10,314 nt of DNA, taken from positions 1-10,314 of the forward strand of contig JALVCY010000397.1 of the NCBI GenBank assembly GCA_027009605.1. The letters run 5' to 3'. The notes below the pieces were generated by a model that was not told the DNA's origin, ran no database searches, and saw only the letters and a program-made list of their open reading frames with translations. Shown here piece by piece: positions 1-7,099 of this stretch. Numbering within the stretch: the first letter of the stretch is position 1; the number at the start of each line of letters is the position of its first letter. This DNA is from Saprospiraceae bacterium. GTDB taxonomy: Bacteria > Bacteroidota > Bacteroidia > Chitinophagales > Saprospiraceae. The position numbers and the translations under genes were made by a program.

Positions 1-1
1 G

Positions 2-39
2 AAATAAATCCACGCACATCTGCGAAAAATAAATCCGCA
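2..39. repeat. short direct repeat at the window edge, downstream of the lamin-tail gene
   Basis: The 10-mer AAATAAATCC occurs at 2-11 and again at 27-36, a 25-base period, and each copy is followed closely by GCA or CGCA. TGCG (21-24) and CGCA (36-39) can also pair as a small stem. The unit may continue beyond base 1, so its full extent is unknown. It lies just past the stop codon of the minus-strand gene and could belong to its 3' region. There is no classical terminator with a T tract. Confidence 0.4.
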
Positions 40-45
40 AAAAAG

Positions 46-2586
46 TCATGGCCAAACAACCCCACAACTTTCCAATTCCACTATCTTGTCCCCATCCCCC
101 CTAAAAAATTCAAATCGAACAACATAAATCCCCCCGGGAACCCGGTTTCCCCCTTCATCCAGCCCATCCCAGCGTATCTGGCCTTGCGCCCCCACCAATT
201 CATCATTTACTAACCGGTAAACCAATTGACCATCTGCAGTAAAAATTTGAGCATTCAGCGAATAACCCGATGCCGGCAACTCATAATAAAACAGACCGAA
301 ATCTTCAAAACCATCCCCATTCGGTGAAAAAACCTTTTGTGCCACTCGAACATAATCCGTACCGCTGATTGGGGCAACCGTGTATTGTGCATTTTGATAA
401 CCCGGCGTACCATAATGGGTTTGACTCACTCCGGAAATCCAATTACTCCGCCCTGTGGAGGCCGCTACAGGACTTATCCTCTCCAAGGCTACACCCGAGG
501 CATCACTCAAAAAACGGCTGTGCATCTCTTTATCATACCGGACGCTGTCAAGAACTTGCCCATTAAAAAGAACTGACACATTCCCTTGATTGTCATCCAA
601 TCCCGGCAAGGCATTTTCAACAATCCAAGCCGTATCCGGCGGCTCATATTGCGACTCCACCTGAAAACGATTGGGCGTCAAAGCCACATATTGTCGAGGA
701 AATAACAAGGCCGACGATGTAATCGTTTTGATAGCATTATCCTTATCCAAATTGGCCAAGCTTAGATTTTTAATATTAAAAATTTTATTGGATACATTGA
801 ACAGCTCTACATAATCACTTCCACCAGGAATCGGATTAAATAATATTTCATTGATTACGATATCGCCTTTTTGAGGGGATTCCGGCAAGCCTATCCGAAT
901 TGCTTGCTTTGCACCGGCGGCCTGCTCAACACAATTGGACAAACCCGCCAATACAGACACCTCATAAATCACTCCGGACTCCAACGATTCCGCCAGATTC
1001 AAATACACGACCTTCCCATCCAAGTTAGCTTCCAGAATAGCCACACTGGGTGTTAGACTATAATAATCTATATCAACGGCATCAGTTGCAAGACTTTGAT
1101 CAAAATACAGCGCTATTTGAGTCGGACTAACGGGATAAGCTTGCGCAAAAACCAAAGCATCATGATGAAAGCTTTTATCCAGAACGCTATTCACTTCGCC
1201 CGGGGTTCCACCTTGTAAATCACTGGAAACCAACCAATTAAGCTCACCCAAGCAAGGATTTTCGGGATTAACCAACTCTAAAGACCATCCGCCATCTTCT
1301 TTATTTCGATTCCTATAGGAATGCTTATTATAGGCAATTTGATGAATCACATTAGTCCCGGAACTCAAAGAAAGCGTCGCCCCACTATTGCTCAGTCCCG
1401 GCAAATCCAAACCCAAAACAAAGTCAAACCCAGACCAAAGCGAAGTGTCCGCTTCATCCACCAAAACAACATAACTCCCGGGCAGTAAATTATAAACAGG
1501 CAAATCCCGATGACTTGTATTCACTTGAAGACTTAACCCCTCCAGACTCAAGACCTTATCCGAGCGATTAAACAATTCTATAAACTCACTTTCCGGAAGC
1601 CCCACCGATGGTGATGGATCCGGAAAAACCTCGTTAATAATAATATCAAAAGGTTCAACAACTTCAGGAACCAAATAGGAGAAGCTAACATTCCCGCCAC
1701 CTACATTGCCACTTTTATCTTTAATATTTTGTGCACTTACCGTATAAGTCTGCCCATTCACCAAATCCGGAGATAATTCCAAAAGAATCTTAGTCGAATC
1801 ACCGGCAACAAAATCCGCAGCCGTCACCTGCACATTTCCCGAAAGGGAAAAATTGGCAGCTTGCATCACCGGCGCTAAGGGCTCATTAAATGTAACCACC
1901 ACTTGATGCGCATTTTCTGCCTGCGCCCCCAATAACTGGGGACTCTCCGTATCCGGCAGCCACACTGACAAGGCCATATCGTCAAAATAAAACTTATCCT
2001 TTCGACTGGCCGTGTATTTGCATAAAATCCCAAAATATCCGGAATCTGAAATCGAATGCTCCCAATTCGCCACCGGCTGCAAGGAATGTCCACCACTATA
2101 ATCTACAAACAAACCCCATTTTACGCCCAACTTCTCCAAGCGAATAGCCAACTCCGGAGCATCCGCAATCGTCCCGACTGCCGTACCGGTCAACTCTGTT
2201 TCAACACCGCTTATCCGCTGAACAATCCGGATAGCATCATCATTACCATTTTCTCCCAATGACAAAAATAAAGCATCCCCCATTAAATCAGCCGACGACG
2301 ACCACAAAAACACTTGCAAACGATTGGATTCTGAAGGGGCAAAATCCATTTTTAACCAAAGTGACCAGACCGCTGAATCCGGAATTGTCTCTTCAAGAGC
2401 CAGCATGGAAGTCCCGGCTTGAGGGGCATTGAGTTGCAATTGCCCATCGCTATTGACCGTAAAATGCCCCAAATCCCCTTGCCAATTAGGATTCTCCAAA
2501 TTTCCATCCGAAAAATCATCAGAAAACTGACCAAACAAAGGCATCATCTGCACTAACAAAAATAAAAGAATAAAAAATCTCATCAT
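46..2586 (-). CDS. secreted multidomain protein with two lamin-tail domains and a FlgD/CHU_C-like C-terminus
   Basis: An exported 846-residue protein, probably on the cell surface or in the extracellular matrix; no enzymatic role is visible. Residues 1-20 form a signal peptide (hydrophobic FILLFLLVQMMPLFG, likely cleaved before or after Gln20). Residues 21-210 resemble a beta-sandwich (jelly-roll) region. Residues 214-305 are a Big_5-type Ig-like domain (TFNEPL, YTVSAQNIKDKSGN), and a related domain lies at about 480-565 (YFDQSLA, YEVSVLAGLSN). Two lamin-tail domains follow the usual pattern: 311-465 (IIINEVFPDP, EFIELFN) and 573-730 (DIVINEILFNP, DYVELFN). Residues 748-835 (FSPNGDGFEDF, then IRWDGLDEGG and PGGIYVVRF) match the FlgD-like/CHU_C type, which in Bacteroidota often serves as a type IX secretion signal; export by that route is inferred. 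The start is the first of two adjacent ATG codons, because the signal peptide begins there. No Shine-Dalgarno sequence is seen. The gene appears complete and monocistronic. Confidence 0.9.
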   Translation of the reverse strand: MMRFFILLFLLVQMMPLFGQFSDDFSDGNLENPNWQGDLGHFTVNSDGQLQLNAPQAGTSMLALEETIPDSAVWSLWLKMDFAPSESNRLQVFLWSSSADLMGDALFLSLGENGNDDAIRIVQRISGVETELTGTAVGTIADAPELAIRLEKLGVKWGLFVDYSGGHSLQPVANWEHSISDSGYFGILCKYTASRKDKFYFDDMALSVWLPDTESPQLLGAQAENAHQVVVTFNEPLAPVMQAANFSLSGNVQVTAADFVAGDSTKILLELSPDLVNGQTYTVSAQNIKDKSGNVGGGNVSFSYLVPEVVEPFDIIINEVFPDPSPSVGLPESEFIELFNRSDKVLSLEGLSLQVNTSHRDLPVYNLLPGSYVVLVDEADTSLWSGFDFVLGLDLPGLSNSGATLSLSSGTNVIHQIAYNKHSYRNRNKEDGGWSLELVNPENPCLGELNWLVSSDLQGGTPGEVNSVLDKSFHHDALVFAQAYPVSPTQIALYFDQSLATDAVDIDYYSLTPSVAILEANLDGKVVYLNLAESLESGVIYEVSVLAGLSNCVEQAAGAKQAIRIGLPESPQKGDIVINEILFNPIPGGSDYVELFNVSNKIFNIKNLSLANLDKDNAIKTITSSALLFPRQYVALTPNRFQVESQYEPPDTAWIVENALPGLDDNQGNVSVLFNGQVLDSVRYDKEMHSRFLSDASGVALERISPVAASTGRSNWISGVSQTHYGTPGYQNAQYTVAPISGTDYVRVAQKVFSPNGDGFEDFGLFYYELPASGYSLNAQIFTADGQLVYRLVNDELVGAQGQIRWDGLDEGGNRVPGGIYVVRFEFFRGDGDKIVELESCGVVWP

Positions 2587-3122
2587 ATTGGGATTTTAAG
2601 AAAAGTGTTTAGCTTAGGCATTGTGCAACAATAACCGCCCCCAACCTACTTGTTCTATATTCCTTTTAGAATACCGATAGCATCGAGACCTAAAAGAAAA
2701 AATAACTGTGTATTTGGGAGCACTTTATTCTTGCTTCATTACTTATACTTTCGCAAAATACAAATATTTTTCATCTTTTTCCAAGGTACGGCTAATTCAC
2801 TTTCCGGGACTCCCCTGCCTAGCACAAAATGACCTAACCAACTAGGGCAAAAGCAGTTATGTACGTTATATGCCCAAGCAGCAAATCTATTGTTCCAAAA
2901 GGCTCTTCAAAACCCCAAACAAAAAACTTTCAGAAGCAGGCATAACATTACATTTTGGAATAATGTTTGCATGATAATTGATAATCTACTAGTAACTATT
3001 TTCTATGGGTATTTTGGAGAAAGAGAATTCTTCTGTCTAAAGCTTCCCACGAAATCGTTACATCAACTAAGCCTAGAAAATCAAACGCATTTTTTTCCGT
3101 TTGTCTAAAAACCAAAATAATT
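2587..3122. other. 536-bp divergent intergenic region
   Basis: This gap separates the start of the minus-strand lamin-tail gene from the start of asd, so it should hold both promoters. Short open frames here (60 and 72 codons) have no domain, no ribosome binding site and atypical composition, and I do not call them genes. A 5-bp inverted repeat GGGCA (2845-2849) / TGCCC (2871-2875) is the only palindrome of note. TATTTTGG at 3010-3017 is one base from the TAnnTTTG box and could serve asd, but no TTG partner lies at the right distance. Confidence 0.6.
2753..2784 (-). promoter_or_regulatory. weak candidate promoter of the lamin-tail gene
   Basis: On the minus strand TTG (2784-2782) is followed after 21 bases by TATTTTGC (2760-2753), a degenerate form of the Bacteroidota -33/-7 pair TTTG and TAnnTTTG. 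It would give a leader of about 160 bases. The -7 box has two mismatches, so this is only a candidate. Confidence 0.25.
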
Positions 3123-4124
3123 ATGAAAATAGCAGTTGTAGGAGCAACCGGCCTAGTCGGCACCATCATGCTCAAAGTACTTCAAGAAAGAGATTTTCCC
3201 ATAACAGAGTTACTCGTTGTTGCATCAGAAAAATCCATTGGTAAAACCCTAATTTTTAAAGGCAAGGAACTCAAAGTCATTGGCATGAAAGATGCCATTT
3301 ACAAAAAACCGGACATCGCCATTTTTTCTGCCGGAGGGAATACATCTTTAGAGTGGGCACCTAAATTTGCGGAAGCAGGCATCACAGTCATAGATAACTC
3401 TTCAGCTTGGCGCATGGATGCATCCAAAAAACTCATTGTCCCGGAAATCAATGCCCACCTCTTAACCAAAGAAGACAAAATAATTGCGAATCCCAATTGC
3501 TCAACCATTCAGATGGTGGCGGCTCTAGCTCCTTTACACAAAAGTTATGGCATTGAGCGGCTAATCATTTCGACTTATCAGTCCATCACCGGCACCGGAG
3601 TCAAAGCCGTAAAACAATACGAAGCAGAAAAAGCAGGACAGCGTTTGTCGCAAGACCAAATGGCCTATCCACATCCTATTTTTGCCAACTGCCTGCCCCA
3701 TTGTGATGTTTTTCTTGACAATGACTACACCAAGGAAGAAATGAAACTCGTCAACGAGACACAAAAAATACTGGAAGACCCCAATATCCGCATATCTGCT
3801 ACGGCGGTTCGCGTCCCGGTTTTGGGTGGGCACTCCGAAGCCGTTAACGTGGAGTTTCAGCAAGACTTTGACATCAAGGATGTCCGGCAAAAGTTGGAGA
3901 ACACCCCCGGCATCAAAGTAGTGGACAATCCTACGGCCAATGAGTATCCCATGCCTTTGACCGCCCACAACAAAGACGAGGTATTTGTCGGCCGTATCCG
4001 AAAAGATATTTCTTCTCCGAATGCATTAAACATGTGGATTGTCTCTGACAACTTGCGCAAAGGAGCGGCAACCAATGCCATTCAAATTGCAGAATACTTA
4101 GTTGATCAAAAGTTTTTTGGCTAA
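3123..4124 (+). CDS. asd: aspartate-semialdehyde dehydrogenase
   Basis: A cytoplasmic enzyme that reduces 4-phospho-L-aspartate to L-aspartate 4-semialdehyde with NADPH, the branch point to lysine/diaminopimelate, threonine and methionine. The 333-residue length is normal for the family. The N-terminal nucleotide-binding loop is GATGLVG (7-13). NSSAWRMD (92-99) is characteristic. The catalytic cysteine is Cys126 in NPNCST, Gln153 lies in STYQSITGTG, and the substrate-binding Arg230 and the catalytic His237 lie in RVPVLGGHSEAV. The C-terminal helix KGAATNAIQIAEYL (313-326) is also typical. All key residues are present, so the enzyme should be active. The start is the only sensible one because the nucleotide loop begins at residue 3; upstream bases are A-rich without a Shine-Dalgarno sequence. 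No co-transcribed partner is visible: the next gene starts 422 bases later. Confidence 0.97.
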   Translation: MKIAVVGATGLVGTIMLKVLQERDFPITELLVVASEKSIGKTLIFKGKELKVIGMKDAIYKKPDIAIFSAGGNTSLEWAPKFAEAGITVIDNSSAWRMDASKKLIVPEINAHLLTKEDKIIANPNCSTIQMVAALAPLHKSYGIERLIISTYQSITGTGVKAVKQYEAEKAGQRLSQDQMAYPHPIFANCLPHCDVFLDNDYTKEEMKLVNETQKILEDPNIRISATAVRVPVLGGHSEAVNVEFQQDFDIKDVRQKLENTPGIKVVDNPTANEYPMPLTAHNKDEVFVGRIRKDISSPNALNMWIVSDNLRKGAATNAIQIAEYLVDQKFFG

Positions 4125-4187
4125 AACTGATACCACAAAATAAACGGGCTACCGATTTTCCGGCCCTAAGCTTGGGCAATTCTTTCT

Positions 4188-4228
4188 CTAAAATGCTCGT
4201 CATAGGGTCGCTACGACGGGCATTTTAG
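4188..4228 (+). terminator. long hairpin after asd, possible terminator
   Basis: CTAAAATGCTCGTC (4188-4201) pairs with GACGGGCATTTTAG (4215-4228): 14 base pairs with one T·G wobble around a 13-base loop. It lies 64 bases after the asd stop codon, the place expected for a terminator. The T-rich stretch is inside the stem and is not followed by a T run, so it could instead be an intergenic repeat or an RNA-stabilising stem. Confidence 0.45.
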
Positions 4229-4456
4229 CTAGATGGCTGCATAAGCCTTTGGCAAATATATTTTAAGCAAAGGCTATTTTTCCACCTGATGCAAAAACAC
4301 TAAGCACTTGCTAACCAAGCTGTTCTATATATACATTTTACATAAATCAACTAGACAAAAGACTTAAGAAGGGGGCAATTTTCTATTTTAGTTAGAAAAA
4401 ACATAAAAAAAACAACCATTTTGTCGTTTTTTCCAACTAGCCATTGTTTTTTTCCT

Positions 4457-4464
4457 TAATTTTG
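4457..4464 (+). promoter_or_regulatory. candidate -7 box for the coiled-coil gene
   Basis: TAATTTTG fits the Bacteroidota -7 consensus TAnnTTTG exactly and lies 82 bases before the start codon. No TTG lies 19-21 bases upstream; the nearest (TTTG at 4420-4423) is 33 bases away and CATTG (4442-4446) only 10. The call therefore rests on the -7 box alone. Confidence 0.35.
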
Positions 4465-4546
4465 GAAGAATAAATGATTTTTATGGTGCTTGCACTGTAT
4501 TGAATACTGATAACACGGTCTCGACCGACAACTAAACCGCACAACG

Positions 4547-6049
4547 ATGAAAGACAAATTAGTAATTTGGGGCGAAAACGAAAAAGACGAAAAAGTAATG
4601 TTGGGAATCCATCTCCTATCTGATGCCAACAAAATTAACATTTACATCTTCCCGGAAGATATCGTTACCGAAACCTTTGAAAAAGCCATGATGAATGAGT
4701 GGCGAAAGGGCGAAGAGATTACTTTCCCGGAAGGGTATGAACAAATTGAGCGACCGCTATCCATGTCGGAATCGCTATTGCCTGACAACCTAAAAACGAA
4801 AGAGACCGACCTTGTCAATCGTGCCAAATCTGAATGGCATTTTGTTGTGCTTTCGCAAAAATTGAGTCACGAATTTAAAAAAGAATTAGATGAATTAAAG
4901 GATAAAATTGAGAACTTATCCGAATACAATTCTGACTTGTGGAACGACCTAAAAAACTATTGGAGCAAGGTGCAAAAACAAATGAAGGAAAAAACTTTAA
5001 TTTGGCAGCACACCAAAGACTTGAAAGATACCACCAATGGGCTTTTTGATAAAATGAAAGTGCTTCGCACACAATTAGAAAGTGAATTGCAAGAGAAGTC
5101 AGCCGTTTACCAAAAAGAGTTTTCTTCTGCCTTAGATGATATTCAAACCAAAATAAATAATGATGCCCGCCTAAAGCCTTTATTTGACGAGCTAAAGAAT
5201 CTACAGAAAAAGTTTTGGGACACCAAATTCATCTCCAAACACCGCAACGAACTCAAAAAACAATTTGACAAGGCCTTCAAAGAAATCAAGGAAAAAAGAT
5301 TTGGAGGAGAATCTTCCGGTGGCGGCCCCGTAGAAAGGCTTACCAAACGACTCGATGGTTTAGATGGAGCTATTCAGCGCATGGAAAGCTCTATTCGCAG
5401 AGATACCAAAGAGCTTGAATTCCAACAACATCGTATCGACACGACTGACGGACAGTTAGAAGCTCAGATTCGTCAAGCCAAAATTAATGTCATCCAAGAA
5501 AGAGTCACTTCTAAGAGACACAAGCTCGACGATATGCTCAAAACCAAAGTGGAGCTGGAAGACCGCCTAACCAAAGCGAAAGAACGTGCTGCCAAACAAG
5601 CGGAAGAAGCCAAAAGAAAAGCAGATTTAGCGAAAGCCAAAAAGGCAGCTAAAGAAAAAATTGCGGCTCAAATCAAGAAAAAGGACGAGTCTATTTCTGA
5701 AGAAGAAGCTCTCAAGCTAGAGCAAGCAGCAAAAGAATTAACACAACCTAAAACGGAGAAGACAGCCGAGACGAAGACCGAAGCCAAGGCAGATAAGCCC
5801 GGAGAAAAAGCTGAGCCCAAAGAAACCACCCAAAAGGATGGAACCGACGGTAGCCTATTAGGGGCTGCAGCCGGACTAGTGGGCAACGCTCTTGAAGACA
5901 TTGTTGATTCTGTAAAGGCCGTAGCAGAAGTATTGGAAGACAAGGTCGAAGACTTTATCGACGACATCAAAAAAGACAACGTTGAAGAAAAAGTTGAAGA
6001 CAGATTTGAAGACTTTGGTGTCGATACAAAAAAGGATGAAGAAGAATAG
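4547..6049 (+). CDS. uncharacterised coiled-coil protein with a charged C-terminal region
   Basis: I do not recognise this 500-residue protein. No signal peptide or membrane segment is seen, so it is probably cytoplasmic. Residues 1-75 look like a small folded domain (KLVIWGE, KVMLGIHLL, NKINIYIFPEDIV alternate as strands). Residues 85-250 are mostly helical and rich in Lys, Glu and Trp (DLWNDLKNYW, EKTLIWQHTKD). A Gly/Ser hinge, GGESSGGGP (253-261), joins a long coiled coil at about 262-400 (ERLTKRLDGLDGAIQRME onward, then Ala/Lys/Glu repeats). A low-complexity Lys/Thr/Glu/Pro linker (400-432) leads to a hydrophobic Ala/Gly patch (SLLGAAAGLVGNALE, 436-450) and an acidic amphipathic tail (VEDFIDDIKKDNVEEKVEDRFEDF). 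The layout suggests a structural or scaffolding protein; that is inference. The start follows a leader without a Shine-Dalgarno sequence, and the gene has its own terminator. Confidence 0.85.
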   Translation: MKDKLVIWGENEKDEKVMLGIHLLSDANKINIYIFPEDIVTETFEKAMMNEWRKGEEITFPEGYEQIERPLSMSESLLPDNLKTKETDLVNRAKSEWHFVVLSQKLSHEFKKELDELKDKIENLSEYNSDLWNDLKNYWSKVQKQMKEKTLIWQHTKDLKDTTNGLFDKMKVLRTQLESELQEKSAVYQKEFSSALDDIQTKINNDARLKPLFDELKNLQKKFWDTKFISKHRNELKKQFDKAFKEIKEKRFGGESSGGGPVERLTKRLDGLDGAIQRMESSIRRDTKELEFQQHRIDTTDGQLEAQIRQAKINVIQERVTSKRHKLDDMLKTKVELEDRLTKAKERAAKQAEEAKRKADLAKAKKAAKEKIAAQIKKKDESISEEEALKLEQAAKELTQPKTEKTAETKTEAKADKPGEKAEPKETTQKDGTDGSLLGAAAGLVGNALEDIVDSVKAVAEVLEDKVEDFIDDIKKDNVEEKVEDRFEDFGVDTKKDEEE

Positions 6050-6091
6050 CATTCAAATGGGTGTTCATTCTCAGCACCAATAGAAAGACAT

Positions 6092-6124
6092 AAAATCCTG
6101 CGCACAAGCTGCGCGGGATTTTTT
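6092..6124 (+). terminator. rho-independent terminator of the coiled-coil gene
   Basis: AAAATCCTGCGCA (6092-6104) pairs with TGCGCGGGATTTT (6110-6122) around the five-base loop CAAGC, with one T·G wobble. The stem runs into a T tract (6119-6124). It lies 43 bases after the stop codon and separates this gene from AMP nucleosidase. Confidence 0.85.
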
Positions 6125-6230
6125 GAATCACTTGGGGAAATGACCATTCTTTTTAAACAAGTACGACCTATTTTCGTTTGTACTCCCAATAATCTAAAGT
6201 CAAGGCATTGCCTCCTAAAAAATATAAATC

Positions 6231-7004
6231 ATGAAAACAAAAAAAGAAATAGTCAATAATTGGCTTCCAAGATATACAGGTACCCAACTAGATGAGTTTG
6301 GAGAATATATCATTTTGGTTAATTTTAGCAATTACGTCTATCAGTTTGCACAAAAATATGGCGTGGACATCAAGGGACTCGACCGAGCCATGATGAGTGC
6401 GACCGCCAATAATATCACCATCATTAATTTTGGAATGGGTAGCCCCAACGCAGGCACGGTCATTGACCTACTCACCGCTATCAAACCCAAAGCCTTAATC
6501 TTTTTAGGTAAATGTGGCGGGTTGAAAACAAAGAAAAACAAAGTGGGGGATTATATCTTGCCTATTGCCGCCATTCGCGGAGAAGGAACATCCAATGACT
6601 ACTTGCCGCCGGAAGTCCCCGCTCTACCGGCCTTCGCCTTACAAAAAGCCATTTCAACGACTATCCGAGACAAAGGGATGGACTATTGGACCGGAACCGT
6701 CTATACCACCAATAAAAGGGTTTGGGAACACCGGGACGACTTTAAGAGATACCTAAAATCTCTTCGCCCCATGGCCATCGACATGGAAACCGCAACCATC
6801 TTTGTTGCTGCCTTTAAAAATAAGATTCCGGCCGGTGCTTTGCTATTGGTATCGGATATGCCGATGGTACCGGAAGGCGTAAAAACAGAAACCAGCGATA
6901 AGAGTGTAACCGAAAAATACGTCAAAATGCATCTTACGATAGGGATTGATTCTTTGCGTCAGCTCATGAACAAGTCCTTGACTGTAAAGCATTTGAAGTT
7001 TTAA
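6231..7004 (+). CDS. amn: AMP nucleosidase, short Bacteroidota type
   Basis: Hydrolyses AMP to adenine and ribose 5-phosphate in the cytoplasm, a step in purine salvage and control of the adenylate pool. The 257-residue protein has the nucleoside phosphorylase/hydrolase (PNP/UDP family) fold: NFGMGSPNA (66-74) and FLGKCGGLK (91-99) form the phosphate/ribose region, AIRGEGTSNDYLPPEVPALPAF (114-135 region) is typical of the Bacteroidota form, and TGTVYTTNKRVWEH (154-167) follows. DMETAT (184-189) carries the ribose-binding Glu186, and SD (208-209) supplies the Asp that acts on the base. It lacks the extra N-terminal domain of the much longer enterobacterial Amn, as expected for this group. The N-terminal WLPRYTG supports the chosen ATG. 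TATTTTCG (6169-6176) is a near match to a -7 box but has no good -33 partner. A different nucleoside specificity cannot be ruled out by eye. Confidence 0.9.
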   Translation: MKTKKEIVNNWLPRYTGTQLDEFGEYIILVNFSNYVYQFAQKYGVDIKGLDRAMMSATANNITIINFGMGSPNAGTVIDLLTAIKPKALIFLGKCGGLKTKKNKVGDYILPIAAIRGEGTSNDYLPPEVPALPAFALQKAISTTIRDKGMDYWTGTVYTTNKRVWEHRDDFKRYLKSLRPMAIDMETATIFVAAFKNKIPAGALLLVSDMPMVPEGVKTETSDKSVTEKYVKMHLTIGIDSLRQLMNKSLTVKHLKF

Positions 7005-7019
7005 ACCTAAAGTCCGGCA

Positions 7020-7049
7020 AAAAGCTTTGCAAAAACCCCTAAAGCTTTT
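7020..7049. terminator. inverted repeat between convergent genes, possible bidirectional terminator
   Basis: AAAAGCTTT (7020-7028) and AAAGCTTTT (7041-7049) are exact reverse complements around a 12-base spacer, so on either strand the stem ends in T residues. It lies between the convergent nucleosidase and lipoprotein genes, where a shared terminator is expected. The stem has only one G-C step and would be weak. A smaller hairpin, ACCTA-aga-TAGGT, follows at 7055-7067. Confidence 0.4.
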
Positions 7050-7099
7050 CACTGACCTAAGATAGGTGTCTCTACGGCATCTGGATACCCAAACTTGAA

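Larger units (their letters stand above)
4125..4546. other. 422-bp intergenic region between asd and the coiled-coil gene
   Basis: Holds a long hairpin close to the end of asd, an A/T-rich stretch without recognisable genes (about 4230-4440), then a promoter-like box and the leader of the next gene. In the leader are two tiny palindromes with two-base centres, GTGC-tt-GCAC (4486-4495) and CGGTC-tc-GACCG (4516-4527). A nine-codon open frame (4474-4503, starting ATGATTTTTATG) follows a GGAAG sequence but has no other support. Confidence 0.6.

Noticed and set aside
2650..2832. 60-codon plus-strand open frame
   Set aside because: A/T-rich sequence gives a Phe/Ile/Leu-rich chance frame without any recognisable feature.
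2890..3108. 72-codon plus-strand open frame just before asd
   Set aside because: No ribosome site, no domain, odd composition (Phe- and His-rich), and it occupies the region that should hold the asd promoter.
3561..3968. 135-codon minus-strand frame inside asd
   Set aside because: Antisense shadow; asd has intact catalytic motifs on the plus strand.
2651..4330. TGTTCTATAT at both 2651-2660 and 4321-4330
   Set aside because: A 10-base match in two A/T-rich gaps with little similarity around it is within what chance can give.
5668..6189. 173-codon minus-strand frame opposite the end of the coiled-coil gene
   Set aside because: It is the Ser-rich antisense shadow of the Glu/Lys-rich coding sequence and runs through the terminator.
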